A stretch of DNA of 64,000 bases from Physcousia sp015060555 (lineage in GTDB: Bacteria > Bacteroidota > Bacteroidia > Bacteroidales > Bacteroidaceae), in the NCBI GenBank assembly GCA_015060555.1, contig SUYG01000014.1:1-64000 (forward strand). Reading direction: 5' to 3'. Positions within the stretch are counted from its first letter, which is position 1. Each line of letters opens with the position of its first letter. The position numbers and the translations under genes were made by a program. The notes beneath the pieces were generated by a model. That model saw nothing but the letters and a program-made list of their open reading frames with translations. It did not search any database and was not told the DNA's origin. Below are positions 16,559-25,315 of the stretch, one piece after another.

Positions 16559-17196
16559 TTATTAAAGAAAAAGGAAAGAGAAATCTGCCAGGAATGGCTG
16601 TTCATATCGACTTCCGCATTCTCAACCTGCTTGGAGATGGTGTTATAGACGCGGGTCACGAAAGAACCCTGTTCGGTGATGGGGATGTGGTAGCTGACGC
16701 CAAGGTTCAGGCGCTTGAAGAGCATAACGCCAGCGCCCACGTTCCAACTTAGCATGTGGTGGTTGAAAGTGGCCTTGAATTGATCCATGCTCTCCCATGA
16801 TGAAGGCCCTAAGTACCAGTCCCATTGTGGCCCGGTAGCGATGAAGATGCCGAAGGATTTCAGGAAGGTGATGTCCCATCGCACATGCAACGGCACCTCG
16901 ATAAAGTGCATCCGTTCCTTCTCATATACTTCCGTCTCTAAGGTGTTATATACCTCGATGGCGGCGTTCTTCTGGGCATAGCGTAGGGCGATGTCGGCAC
17001 CCAAACCGAGCTTGGGAACCTTGGCGTGTATCTTGGGCCCGATGAAGAAGCCTGTGCGGTTCTTGGCATCTGCCACGGACTTGGAGAAGCCCAGACGTGA
17101 GATATCCAAACCGAGGTCCACACCGTAACGCAACTGAGCGCTAGCACTCATGGCTGCGCTCAATGCGATGATGGTAAGGGTCAGGAACCGTCTCAT
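16555..17196 (-). CDS. Outer-membrane beta-barrel protein (PorT-like domain)
   Basis: A 213-residue secreted protein. Signal peptide MRRFLTLTIIALSAAMSASA, then alternating strands ending in ISLSFFFNK, which is the amphipathic C-terminus with a terminal aromatic region usual for outer-membrane barrels. Its size and strands (RYGVDLGLDISRLGF, GPQWDWYLGPSS) fit the outer-membrane barrel family that includes PorT. It lies 23 bases after gldN in the T9SS operon, so a secretion role is possible. It could equally be a general barrel protein. Confidence 0.7.
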   Translation of the reverse strand: MRRFLTLTIIALSAAMSASAQLRYGVDLGLDISRLGFSKSVADAKNRTGFFIGPKIHAKVPKLGLGADIALRYAQKNAAIEVYNTLETEVYEKERMHFIEVPLHVRWDITFLKSFGIFIATGPQWDWYLGPSSWESMDQFKATFNHHMLSWNVGAGVMLFKRLNLGVSYHIPITEQGSFVTRVYNTISKQVENAEVDMNSHSWQISLSFFFNK

Positions 17197-17219
17197 TCGT
17201 TGTGGGTGTTAAGATGATG

Positions 17220-18269
17220 TCAACGCCGTTGCCGACGTGCCGACACACGTGGCGCTGAGGAGCCTCCGCTCCTGGGCTTGGCAGCTGACGAAGTGGAGCT
17301 GCGCCGCGAGGAGGTCTTCTCTTTCTTGGCTTTTATCTTGCTCCGCTTGCCTGTATCCTGGAGGGCAGCAATGCTGTCGAGGCTGTCCTTCACTTCGGGT
17401 TGGTGCCAGATACGGTGCTCGAAATCTTCCAGTTCCTGTTCGATGCGTTTCTGCTCTTTTGTCATGGCGCTGTCCGTCTTGCAGTAGTTGGCCAGAACGC
17501 GCCCTTGCAGGTTGTTGGTTTTGTAGATCTTACCCTCGTAGCGGTTCATGGTGAAGTAGTCATCGACAGTCATGTTCGTAACATTGTTCAGGTTCGATGC
17601 CATGAGCGGCATTCGCGAGAGGTAAGCGGCGACGTCGTCGTAATTGATCCAGAAGAGAGGGTAGGGTGTTGCCTCTGTGCCGAAGTCGTCGGCACCACGC
17701 ATCAGCACGGGGCAGAGGGCTGTGACGCGTGTCTTGTAGGTGGCGGAGCGCTGGTCGAAGTAGTTGGATTCCTTGACGTAGTAGCGAGTCACCTCGGCCG
17801 ACGGGATGTCGCTTTCAGGCACGCTGACCTTGCCATCCTTCTCCTCATAGTAGATGGAGTAGCGTTCCAGCAGCTCGCGGGCATCGGCTTTGTCCTTTTC
17901 CTCGAAGCTCTCGTTGCCGTCGAGTTTGTATTGGTAGGCGGGGATACGTCCCGATACAAAGAGGCGGAACAGGTATGTGAACAGGTTCTGCTCCTTGCCA
18001 CGCGGCTCCACGGGATAGTAAAGCGGTGCGTTGGAATCCTTCATCAGGTCTAACTGCCGGTAGATATCACGGCGCCATACAACGTCCTCGGGCATTGCAT
18101 CTGAGGTGGGGAACATCAATGCAGCGCGGTCGCTGGCGGGCTTTGTGCCCGTCGCTTTCTTCTGCGTCGTGGTGCCGGAGGCCGTTGTTACGCGGCTCTT
18201 CTTGGGCTGTGCCTGAACAGTCATGGCTCCCAAGCACATCGCAAACCCTATAATCAAGTATCTTTTCAT
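17220..18269 (-). CDS. gldN: Type IX secretion system ring protein PorN/GldN
   Basis: A 349-residue periplasmic protein. After a signal peptide (MKRYLIIGFAMCLGAMTVQA) and a Lys/Thr-rich linker comes VVWRRDIYRQLDLMKDSNAP and LYYPVEPRGKEQNLFTYLFR, the hallmark GldN segment. The C-terminus is Lys/Ser/Arg-rich with low complexity. GldN works with GldK in the ring complex under the outer membrane. Order after gldM is conserved in T9SS operons. Confidence 0.95.
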   Translation of the reverse strand: MKRYLIIGFAMCLGAMTVQAQPKKSRVTTASGTTTQKKATGTKPASDRAALMFPTSDAMPEDVVWRRDIYRQLDLMKDSNAPLYYPVEPRGKEQNLFTYLFRLFVSGRIPAYQYKLDGNESFEEKDKADARELLERYSIYYEEKDGKVSVPESDIPSAEVTRYYVKESNYFDQRSATYKTRVTALCPVLMRGADDFGTEATPYPLFWINYDDVAAYLSRMPLMASNLNNVTNMTVDDYFTMNRYEGKIYKTNNLQGRVLANYCKTDSAMTKEQKRIEQELEDFEHRIWHQPEVKDSLDSIAALQDTGKRSKIKAKKEKTSSRRSSTSSAAKPRSGGSSAPRVSARRQRR

Positions 18270-18318
18270 AGTCTATTTGAAGGAACTATCAATGTTTCAG
18301 TTTCTCAATCTTTCTCTA

Positions 18319-19884
18319 TCAGTTCACCGTCACGTCCATAGCGCCGTCCAGTGTGCGCTCCACGCCATCAGGTCCTACGGCGCGAATGCGGGTGATGAAG
18401 AAGCGCTTGCCGCGAGCCAGGCTGCGGAACATTGTCTTCTGGCGGGCTGTGAACTCAGCGGAGTTGCTGACCTCGGGGATGGCGTTACCCATGTTGTCAT
18501 AGAACACCGTCTCAAAGCCTTGCACGCGGAACGGGATGTTCAGCAGACCGTCATCGACGGCAGCACCGAGGACATTGGCATTCATGAGCACCTGCTTGGC
18601 CAACTTACCGCCCTTGAAGCGGTTCTCGCCACCTTGTCCATCGGCATAGGCGATGAAGGCCGTAGGATCGGGCAACTTGCGCACGCGGAATGTGAATTTA
18701 CCCATTTCCTGCAGGCGCCCTTCGGTCTGGGCTGCTACGGTGATGACGGCCTCGCCGCCTACTGCGGTAGGACGTGCGATGAACTTGCCATCGCCCTTCG
18801 GGGTCAGGTCGCCACCCGTCATGCTCACCTGTAGCTTGTTGGCCGGCACTCCGGGCACGCTGACGCTCATGGGGTTGTCGTAACCGGCATAGAGCACGTT
18901 CATCAGGTCGGCCGACACGGTGGCGGCGGGGGGTACAACGCTGTATTTCTGTTCGAAGTCGCGGCGTACGAGCTCGCCCTGTGCGTTCATCATCTCGATA
19001 TATCCCACGAGGGTGAAGTCACCTGTGGTGTTGCAGACAGTCTCGTAGATACCGCGGTCGCTCTCAATCTTGCGGCCACCGATATAAATGGTGGGACGGT
19101 TTGTGGTATCGACGGCAGCCATCAGAATCTGTGCCGTGAAGCGGCCGCCCTGTACGATGACCTGTGAGCTGGGAATCACATAGGCGTTCAGCTCGTTCAC
19201 GCGGATATCCTTGACGCCGATGTTGGCAGCCAGTCCGTGCAGCACTTCACCCTCGGCATAGCGCACATCGCTCTGCAGCTTGGTGAGTAGTGTGACGGCA
19301 GCGGCCGTAGGCATGGACTCGAACATATATTCCTGCCAGTTCTTGCCCAGTGTGCGCACGCTCTGTGGCACCTCGGTGTTCAAGTTGCTGGCGATGATGC
19401 GACGTTGGGCGGAATCGGTGACCATCTTGACAATCTTCTCGCGGTAGTTGTTGATGCCGTCAAAGAGTGCTGCGCCGCGACCTGTGCCGGGAGCCAGCAT
19501 GACGCTGGTGGCGGCTTCCAAGTCTTCGCGGTTCTTGATATTGAGTACATCACCGTCATCGCCGTCGCTCTTCTTCACGATGAGCACCTTCAGCTCTTCG
19601 GCGAAGTTGAAGAGAGAGTCGGAGATGCGGCGCACTTGCTGTGCTTTGTCATACCACTCCTTCACCTTCTTCGGGTTGGCCTTCATCTGCTCCTCGAAGT
19701 CGTCATAGATGCCCTGGTTCACCTGCGTGGCGTTGCTCGTTGTCGTCTGCAGGCTCTTATCTACCAGCGAGAAACCATTCAGCACGTCGCTCGACACATT
19801 GAGTGCGAGCATCGCCATGAGGACTACGTACATCAGGTTGATCATCTTCTGACGCGGTGATATGGGTCTTTTCTTTACTGCCAT
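18319..19884 (-). CDS. gldM: Type IX secretion motor protein PorM/GldM
   Basis: A 521-residue protein with one membrane helix near the N-terminus (RQKMINLMYVVLMAMLALNV) and a long periplasmic part of several beta domains. GldM spans the periplasm and is rotated by the GldL-GldM proton-driven motor. The N-terminal SPRQKMINLMYVVLMAMLAL is diagnostic. Start at 19884 follows gldL by 36 bases. Length fits the family. Confidence 0.96.
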   Translation of the reverse strand: MAVKKRPISPRQKMINLMYVVLMAMLALNVSSDVLNGFSLVDKSLQTTTSNATQVNQGIYDDFEEQMKANPKKVKEWYDKAQQVRRISDSLFNFAEELKVLIVKKSDGDDGDVLNIKNREDLEAATSVMLAPGTGRGAALFDGINNYREKIVKMVTDSAQRRIIASNLNTEVPQSVRTLGKNWQEYMFESMPTAAAVTLLTKLQSDVRYAEGEVLHGLAANIGVKDIRVNELNAYVIPSSQVIVQGGRFTAQILMAAVDTTNRPTIYIGGRKIESDRGIYETVCNTTGDFTLVGYIEMMNAQGELVRRDFEQKYSVVPPAATVSADLMNVLYAGYDNPMSVSVPGVPANKLQVSMTGGDLTPKGDGKFIARPTAVGGEAVITVAAQTEGRLQEMGKFTFRVRKLPDPTAFIAYADGQGGENRFKGGKLAKQVLMNANVLGAAVDDGLLNIPFRVQGFETVFYDNMGNAIPEVSNSAEFTARQKTMFRSLARGKRFFITRIRAVGPDGVERTLDGAMDVTVN

Positions 19885-19920
19885 TCTTGTTGAATTTATG
19901 TGGCTGATAAGACTTTTGGA

Positions 19921-20856
19921 TTATGCCTGCGGCGCAACGCCTTTGGGCATATTCACGGTGAGCGCCTCTATCATGCGGGCATACACGGCGTTGAGTTCTT
20001 CAATCTGCTTGGCCATCTTGCGTGTCTGGTCGTTGATTTGGTCGATGGTGCCGACTTGCTGGCTGACACTCTTGAGCTGCATCTCATAGATGGTGTTGAT
20101 GCCGGTGAGCGTACGATTGAGGTTGACCATCTCCTCGCTGTCCTGCGTCATGCGGCCAGCCTGCTCGCGCACCTTGCCCAGCACCTCTGTGAGCTGCTGC
20201 AGCTGATCCACGTAGGCTTCGATGGCATCTTCCACTTCGGGTGCATTGGCTGCCTGGGCGCTGGCCAACAGGCCTTCGCTGCCGGCGGGCAAACCGCCAG
20301 CCACATTTGCTGCTGCCTGTGCTGCTGCCGCGAGGTTGGCTGCTGCCTCCTCGGAGATGCCGCCGCCACCGCCGATGACACCGCCGCCGATGACACCACC
20401 GCCGATGACACCGCCACCGACCACTGTAGTGCCGCCTTCTGCGGTAGCATCGCCTGCAGAAGCGCCACCACCGATGACCACAGTGCCACCGGCAGGTGCA
20501 CCGCCTCCGATGATGACAGCACCGCCGCCACCGGCATTAGCCGCAGAGCCGGCTTCAGCTACGGCATGGGCGGCGTCCTTCATGGCCTCGAGATCTTCCA
20601 GATCAATGAACTCATCGGCCAGCTCGTTGTTCTGCGAGTTGAAGGGGCGGTCGAAACCGGAAACGAAGAACACAAAGACCTCCGTGCCCATGCCGATGAA
20701 CAGCATCAGGTTGGCACCGGGGATGTGCGTCAGCTTGAAGAGCGTTCCGAGGATGACGACGGCCGCGCCCCAGCTGTAGGCGTAGTTCATGAATGTCTGG
20801 CCCGGCACGGAATCCATCCAGTGCTGCAAACGGGCTATAAGAGAGAACTTTGACAT
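19921..20856 (-). CDS. gldL: Type IX secretion motor protein PorL/GldL with Gly-rich insert
   Basis: A 311-residue inner-membrane protein. Two helices (YAYSWGAAVVILGTLFKLT and LMLFIGMGTEVFVFFVSGF) carry the motor's proton-conducting glutamate in MGTEVFVF. A Gly/Val-rich stretch follows, about residues 105-180, including VIGGGVIGGGVIGG, before the coiled C-terminal part that ends in NMPKGVAPQA. Most relatives known to me are shorter, and the repetitive linker (15-base repeat at 20371-20415) explains the extra length. Forms the rotary motor with GldM. Confidence 0.95.
   Translation of the reverse strand: MSKFSLIARLQHWMDSVPGQTFMNYAYSWGAAVVILGTLFKLTHIPGANLMLFIGMGTEVFVFFVSGFDRPFNSQNNELADEFIDLEDLEAMKDAAHAVAEAGSAANAGGGGAVIIGGGAPAGGTVVIGGGASAGDATAEGGTTVVGGGVIGGGVIGGGVIGGGGGISEEAAANLAAAAQAAANVAGGLPAGSEGLLASAQAANAPEVEDAIEAYVDQLQQLTEVLGKVREQAGRMTQDSEEMVNLNRTLTGINTIYEMQLKSVSQQVGTIDQINDQTRKMAKQIEELNAVYARMIEALTVNMPKGVAPQA
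20371..20415. repeat. 15-bp tandem repeat in gldL
   Basis: Three copies of GCCGATGACACC(G/A)CC on the plus strand encode the GGGVI repeats of the Gly-rich linker on the minus strand. Confidence 0.85.
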
Positions 20857-20879
20857 ATCTTGTGCGGAAAGCCGCAGTT

Positions 20880-20988
20880 TTTAGTTTAAAGTTTAAGGTT
20901 TAAAGTTTAATGAGGGTGGCTCTGCATTTGTGAAGTCTTTGTCCAAGGTGCTTACCTTCAACTTTAAACTTCGCGAGCGAAGCGAGCT
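20880..20988. repeat. Low-complexity gap between gldK and gldL
   Basis: The gldK-gldL gap holds AGTTTAAAG heptamers (20880-20910) and a short palindrome, GCGAGCGAAGCGAGC, near 20972-20986, just after the gldK stop. No promoter with both boxes was found, so gldL is probably read through from upstream. Confidence 0.5.
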
Positions 20989-22521
20989 TCACTTCTTTCC
21001 TTTATTTTTCACACCGCTGGCATCCTTCACCATGCTGCGGACGCAGCGGAAGCCGATGTAGCAGCGGGGCTGGTTTTGGTATTCATAGGAACGCCATGCC
21101 GAGCGGATGAGGCTTTCGGGGTCTTTCCACGAGCCGCCGCGCACGCTCTTCTTCTTCAGGCGGTAGGGGTCTTCCTTTGCCGCGTTGTAGCGCAGCTCGG
21201 GGTTCATGTCCGACATCGACTCCACGCCAGCCTCGGTGAAGACGGTAGAGGTCCACTCAGCCACGTTGCCGGCCATGTCATAGAGGCCGTTGCTGTTGGC
21301 GGAGAAGATGCCGCACTTGGAGGTGATGAGCGATCCGTCCTGGGTATAGTTGCCGCGGTCGGGTTTGAAGTTGGCATAGAAGCAGCCCTTGTCGCTCTTC
21401 ACGTCCTTAGCTTCCCAGGGGAACGGGTTGCCGTCCTTGCCGCGGGCTGCGTACTCCCATTCAATCTCGGTGGGCAAGCGGTACTCCTGGATTTCGCGGC
21501 CGCTGTTGCCAAGACCTTTCAGCAGATAGGCCGTGCGCCAGCGGCAGAAGGCCTGTGCCTGTTCCCATGACACGCCCACTACGGGGTAGTCATCATAGGC
21601 GGGGTTGGAGAAGTAGAGACGCATGTAGCGCTCGTTCTCGGCATTCTTGAAGTCGTTGATCCAACAGGTGGTGTCGGGATAGATGTTCACGATGTAGGTG
21701 TTGACGAAGTCCCACGGTCCGGACAGTGGACGTGTGATGGTCTGGCGCACGATATGGCCATCGTCATCAATGTAGGCGGTGTCCTTGGAGATCATCACGT
21801 CGGCATCAGAGTATTCGTGGTCGGTGTTCAGGTCGCGTTTCTCTAATGAGGACACGCCGATACCGTTGTCGCGGTCGTTCTTCAGGCGGTGCTTGCGCAG
21901 CGCTGCTGCCGCATAGTCATAAATCTCGTAGCGGTAGTTCATCTGGCTGGCATCCAGCATCTTTGTGCCGTCGAAGGGGTGTGTGACATATACGCTCTCG
22001 ATGGCGCGTTGTTCATCCTCGTTGGCCTTGCGCCAGGGGATGTTCTTGTTCCAGTTCAGGTGGGGCGTGATGGGGTTGCCCTCCTTGTCCTCCTCAATCT
22101 TGAAGGTCTCGTCGCCACCGTAGGCGGGGTCTGCCAGGCGCTCACGGATAATGCTGTCGCGCACCCACATCACAAACTGGCGGTACTTGGCGTTGCTGAC
22201 TTCGGTCTGGTCCATCCAGAAGCCATCGACACTGATGTCGCGCACGGGGAAGCCGGCGCCCCACAGCGTGTCGCCTTTCTCCATGCCTACGCGCAGCGAG
22301 CCTTTAGGGATGCCTACCATTCCGAACGGTGCTGCCTCGGCGAACGAGGTGCCGCGTACGCCTGTAATCTCACCGCCCGCCGCCATCGCGTTAGACCTGG
22401 CGCCGGCGCAGGAGGTCAACATTGTCGCAGAAATGAAAAGCATGAAAAGAAAAGCCTCACCCCCAATCCCTCTCCAAAGGGCGAGGGGAGTAAAATGCTT
22501 TTGTGATTTTCTATTCTTCAT
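20989..22521 (-). CDS. gldK: Type IX secretion lipoprotein PorK/GldK
   Basis: A 510-residue outer-membrane lipoprotein of the formylglycine-enzyme-like (SUMF1) fold. Signal peptide with lipobox MLTSCAG. Later VSNAKYRQFVMWVRDS, YRLPTEIEWEYAARG, NGLYDMAGNVAEWTS and SVRGGSWKD are the family's landmarks. With GldN it forms the periplasmic ring of the T9SS. The residues before the hydrophobic core (HFTPLALWRGIGGEAF) are encoded by a GC-rich palindrome (22454-22491), an insertion into the signal-peptide n-region. A second, inverted copy lies upstream at 22598-22636. Confidence 0.95.
   Translation of the reverse strand: MKNRKSQKHFTPLALWRGIGGEAFLFMLFISATMLTSCAGARSNAMAAGGEITGVRGTSFAEAAPFGMVGIPKGSLRVGMEKGDTLWGAGFPVRDISVDGFWMDQTEVSNAKYRQFVMWVRDSIIRERLADPAYGGDETFKIEEDKEGNPITPHLNWNKNIPWRKANEDEQRAIESVYVTHPFDGTKMLDASQMNYRYEIYDYAAAALRKHRLKNDRDNGIGVSSLEKRDLNTDHEYSDADVMISKDTAYIDDDGHIVRQTITRPLSGPWDFVNTYIVNIYPDTTCWINDFKNAENERYMRLYFSNPAYDDYPVVGVSWEQAQAFCRWRTAYLLKGLGNSGREIQEYRLPTEIEWEYAARGKDGNPFPWEAKDVKSDKGCFYANFKPDRGNYTQDGSLITSKCGIFSANSNGLYDMAGNVAEWTSTVFTEAGVESMSDMNPELRYNAAKEDPYRLKKKSVRGGSWKDPESLIRSAWRSYEYQNQPRCYIGFRCVRSMVKDASGVKNKGKK
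22454..22491. repeat. GC-rich palindromic element in the gldK signal peptide
   Basis: It reads GCCTCACCCCCAATCCCTCT then CCAAAGGGCGAGGGGAGT on the plus strand, in frame with gldK on the minus strand. Its inverted partner at 22598-22636 matches it at about 35 of 39 positions. Confidence 0.8.
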
Positions 22522-22597
22522 ATCGTATTAAATACCTATATCTATTTTTATTTTTTGCTTACTTTCTCCCCTCTCCTAAATTTCCCCTCGCCCTTAA

Positions 22598-22636
22598 AGT
22601 CCCCCTCTCCCTTTGGAGAGGGGTTAGGGGTGAGGC
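22598..22636. repeat. Inverted partner of the gldK element
   Basis: AGTCCCCCTCTCCCTTTGGA then GAGGGGTTAGGGGTGAGGC. It lies in the porP-gldK gap about 104 bases from the in-gene copy, so the pair brackets the gldK start codon. More fragments of the same words lie at 22565-22592, and GGTTAGGTCGGG words at 22640-22678. Confidence 0.75.
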
Positions 22637-22679
22637 CGTGGTTAGGGGTTAGGTCGGGGCCGGGGTTAGGTCGGGACCT

Positions 22680-23621
22680 CTACAGGATCCTCACGCTCTG
22701 GTGCCTGTTCTTTCCTTTCTTGAAGAGGTCCAGGTTGGTGGTGTAGCTGAGGTTGATCTCATGTGTGCCATTGAGGGCACCGATGCCACCTGTGTAGATC
22801 TCGTAGCAGTAGCCCAGTTGTATGCCGTGCAGGTCGCCGCCGATGAAGACGGAGGTCGAGATAGTGGGGCTGTAGCCCACGCCTGCGTACATCTTCAGTT
22901 TCGAGCCGTTGTAGCGCAGCAGAGCCGTGATGTCGCCTCGCCAGGCGGACAGGTCGGTGCGTACGATGGCGGAGGTCTGCATAGAGAATAACGGATTTCT
23001 GAAAGGAATATTGTATCCGCCAGTCAAATAAAATACTTGTGGCACCTCATATTCATTCACTTTGTTATCTCCAAGCTTCACCATTGGCGCCAAGGTGTGC
23101 ATCACCGAGAAGCCGGCATACCATCGACGCCCGTCGTAGCGGATGCCCGCGTCCAGGTCGAAGGCCGTGCCGTTGGCCTCGGCTGTCGGGAAAGCCTTGT
23201 CGCCCGACTCTTCAGTATCCACGCCAGAGCCGTCGAAGGACTCAGCCAGCAGTGCTGCACGAATGCCCGCGCTGAGGCGGCCGCCCCACAGCCTCTGGTG
23301 GTAGGCGTACTGGATATAGAACTTCTTGTGCTCGAACAGACCAATCTTGTCGTTGATGAAACCTGCGCCGGCACCGTGCGCTTGGCTGAAGAACCACAGC
23401 GGCAGGTCTGCCGTGATAATCATCGTGGCGGGGGCGTGTTCGTAGCCCATCATCTGCATGGCATAGCCGCCGCGCACGTCAATCTGGCCTTTCAGTCCGG
23501 ATGCGGCAGGATTATAAAACGATTGCAGCGCCCAATAGTGATTGAACGCAGCATCGTACTGGGCGCACACTGAAGTGCCAAACCCAAGCATCAATAACAG
23601 TAAGAGACTGAGCCTTTTCAC
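22680..23621 (-). CDS. porP: Type IX secretion membrane protein PorP/SprF
   Basis: A 313-residue outer-membrane barrel. Signal peptide MKRLSLLLLLMLGFGTSVCA, then QYDAAFNHYWALQSFYNPAA, the typical PorP/SprF opening, and YAYHQRLWGGRLSAGIRAAL. PorP family proteins act with PorK/N at the outer membrane and anchor some secreted substrates. First protein gene of the operon porP-gldK-gldL-gldM-gldN. Only 28 bases separate its start from the tRNA-Gln upstream, leaving no room for a separate promoter. Confidence 0.93.
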   Translation of the reverse strand: MKRLSLLLLLMLGFGTSVCAQYDAAFNHYWALQSFYNPAASGLKGQIDVRGGYAMQMMGYEHAPATMIITADLPLWFFSQAHGAGAGFINDKIGLFEHKKFYIQYAYHQRLWGGRLSAGIRAALLAESFDGSGVDTEESGDKAFPTAEANGTAFDLDAGIRYDGRRWYAGFSVMHTLAPMVKLGDNKVNEYEVPQVFYLTGGYNIPFRNPLFSMQTSAIVRTDLSAWRGDITALLRYNGSKLKMYAGVGYSPTISTSVFIGGDLHGIQLGYCYEIYTGGIGALNGTHEINLSYTTNLDLFKKGKNRHQSVRIL

Positions 23622-23649
23622 GCTTCGCTTCTACCTCTTATCATGCGGG

Positions 23650-23723
23650 TGGTTGGGATACCCGGATTCGAACCAGGAAAAACAGAACCAAAACCTGTTG
23701 TGTTACCATTACACCATATCCCA
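23650..23723 (-). tRNA. tRNA-Gln (TTG)
   Basis: The minus strand folds into a complete cloverleaf: acceptor TGGGATA/TATCCCA, D-arm with GTAATGGTAACAC, anticodon stem ACAGG/TCTGT with loop TTTTGGT (anticodon TTG, glutamine), T-arm CCTGG-TTCGAAT-CCGGG, discriminator A, and CCA encoded in the genome. Confidence 0.95.
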
Positions 23724-23753
23724 ATCCTAAGGCCTTTGTTGCCAAAAGCGCGG

Positions 23754-23761
23754 CAAAGGTA
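23754..23761 (-). promoter_or_regulatory. -7 box upstream of tRNA-Gln
   Basis: TACCTTTG on the minus strand, an exact match, about 30 bases before the tRNA. A TTTG at 23787-23790 is 25 bases further up, a longer gap than usual. It may drive both the tRNA and the T9SS operon. Confidence 0.55.
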
Positions 23762-23847
23762 CACATTATTTTCCATTCGCGCCGCACAAATCCTCAAATA
23801 TTTTCACCTTGCCACCCGTTTTTTCTTTTTCGCGCCCTTTTACAGGC

Positions 23848-25185
23848 TTACCACTTTGTCTTGAACAGGTCGGGTGAGATGACCAGTGAGAACCATCCCC
23901 AATGGGCGTGCTTGTTGCCTTCTCCTTGCTTCAGGTTCTCCATCGTCTTGGTGCCCGCCATGAAAGTGTAGCTTGCCACGAGACTGATGTCCGTCGTGAA
24001 GCGGTAGCTGGCGAGCAGCTCGACGCTGTGTCCCAGTGTGCGGTCGTAGTTCTCCAGTTTGGTGGCCGTGGCCAGGTAGTGGTAGCGTAGGTTCAGGTTC
24101 AGCTTGGGCCAGGGATTGCCGTGAACGCCAGCGCTGGCATCCTGCAAGCCGGGCGTGAAGCCGTTGATGTAGGCGCTCTGGTAGAAATAGTCCAGCAAAC
24201 CGTAGAATTTCGTGCGCGAACCATAGAGCGGTGTGAAGCCCTTGAGCACCGGGTGCTGCACCAAGCCCATGCCTCCGGGCACGATGACCGCCACATAGTC
24301 ATCGCCGCTCAGGTGGTCGTATCCCAGGTCAAAACCGTAACGGTCCGAGGGGTCAATAGAAACTTTGGCGCTGGCCATCCACGCTTTGATGTCGATGCCG
24401 CCGAGGCCCATCGCCGTCTTGCCGCCCTGCCGGTAATAGGCGGCCTCCGCCGTCACGTACTTGGGGCTGTATTTCACGTATCCGCCATACATCTGCTGAT
24501 AGACCGTGTGAGGTGGGTATATATTGTTGCCGGGCTCGCCCGCCTGCGTACCGACATTCATGAACAGGAGCGATACGCCGAGTGGGACTTTGGGGATGTC
24601 ATAGTGGTACCACAATGTCTGCATGCTTTTGTAGTCCTGGGCGCCGTTCTGGTAGTAGGTGCCATAATCTATAGTGCTGGCGTTCTGGTTGAAGGCCAGG
24701 ATGGCGTGCACCTTATGGCCGTGACCCTCATAGCCGAAGCGCAGCACATCGTGCGAGGCGGATGCCATGGCGAAGTCGTTAGGACCGATGATGCGCTCGT
24801 CGTCGTAGGACAGCGCGATGCGTCCCACCTGTCCGAAGAGACCGAATTTCGCCGTCGCCTTCACCCAAGCCTCGTACATATTGATCGTCATGTTGGAATT
24901 CGTGCCCCACACGGCGTTGTTCTGGATGACAGCCTTCGCCTCCAACCAGTTGCGCTTATAGCTCAGGTTCAGCCGCATACGTCCCATGAGGAAGTTCGCA
25001 CGATCCTCCACGATGATGTCCTGGCTGGGCGGTTTGGGAAGACCGCCGCCGCGAATTTCGCCGTGTGTCAGGTAGTTGAGGTTGAACTTGAATTCGTTCG
25101 GCTTTTCTTTCTTGCAGGAGTCCGCTTGTGCCCAAGCACCAAGACACATCGCAAACAGACTTAATGCTACCAAATACTTCTTCAT
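23848..25185 (-). CDS. Outer-membrane porin, alginate-export-like barrel
   Basis: A 445-residue outer-membrane protein. Signal peptide MKKYLVALSLFAMCLGAWAQ (start 25185). The longer frame to 25374 adds residues with no signal and crosses the promoter, so it was rejected. Repeated strands such as FLMGRMRLNLSYKRNWLEAK, VGRIALSYDDERIIGPNDFA and FGYEGHGHKVHAILAF fit the Alginate_exp porin group common in Bacteroidetes. The transported compound is unknown. A monocistronic gene with its own promoter at 25214. Confidence 0.8.
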   Translation of the reverse strand: MKKYLVALSLFAMCLGAWAQADSCKKEKPNEFKFNLNYLTHGEIRGGGLPKPPSQDIIVEDRANFLMGRMRLNLSYKRNWLEAKAVIQNNAVWGTNSNMTINMYEAWVKATAKFGLFGQVGRIALSYDDERIIGPNDFAMASASHDVLRFGYEGHGHKVHAILAFNQNASTIDYGTYYQNGAQDYKSMQTLWYHYDIPKVPLGVSLLFMNVGTQAGEPGNNIYPPHTVYQQMYGGYVKYSPKYVTAEAAYYRQGGKTAMGLGGIDIKAWMASAKVSIDPSDRYGFDLGYDHLSGDDYVAVIVPGGMGLVQHPVLKGFTPLYGSRTKFYGLLDYFYQSAYINGFTPGLQDASAGVHGNPWPKLNLNLRYHYLATATKLENYDRTLGHSVELLASYRFTTDISLVASYTFMAGTKTMENLKQGEGNKHAHWGWFSLVISPDLFKTKW

Positions 25186-25213
25186 GAGTGTTTGTTTTTG
25201 TGGATTCCGTGGA

Positions 25214-25221
25214 CAAAGATA
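25214..25221 (-). promoter_or_regulatory. -7 box of the porin promoter
   Basis: TATCTTTG on the minus strand, 28 bases before ATG 25185. AT-rich GTGAAAAATGA words follow upstream (25225-25265). Confidence 0.55.
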
Positions 25222-25315
25222 CGGATTTAAATGAAAAATGAAAAAAGAAAGAGTGAAAAATGATGTTTTGAGAGAAAAGAGAGCACTATGCAAAGAAAAA
25301 TGATGCCGTGTGGCG

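Noticed and set aside
22151..22531. Plus-strand frame over the gldK start and palindrome
   Set aside because: Antisense to gldK; its only feature is the shared palindrome.
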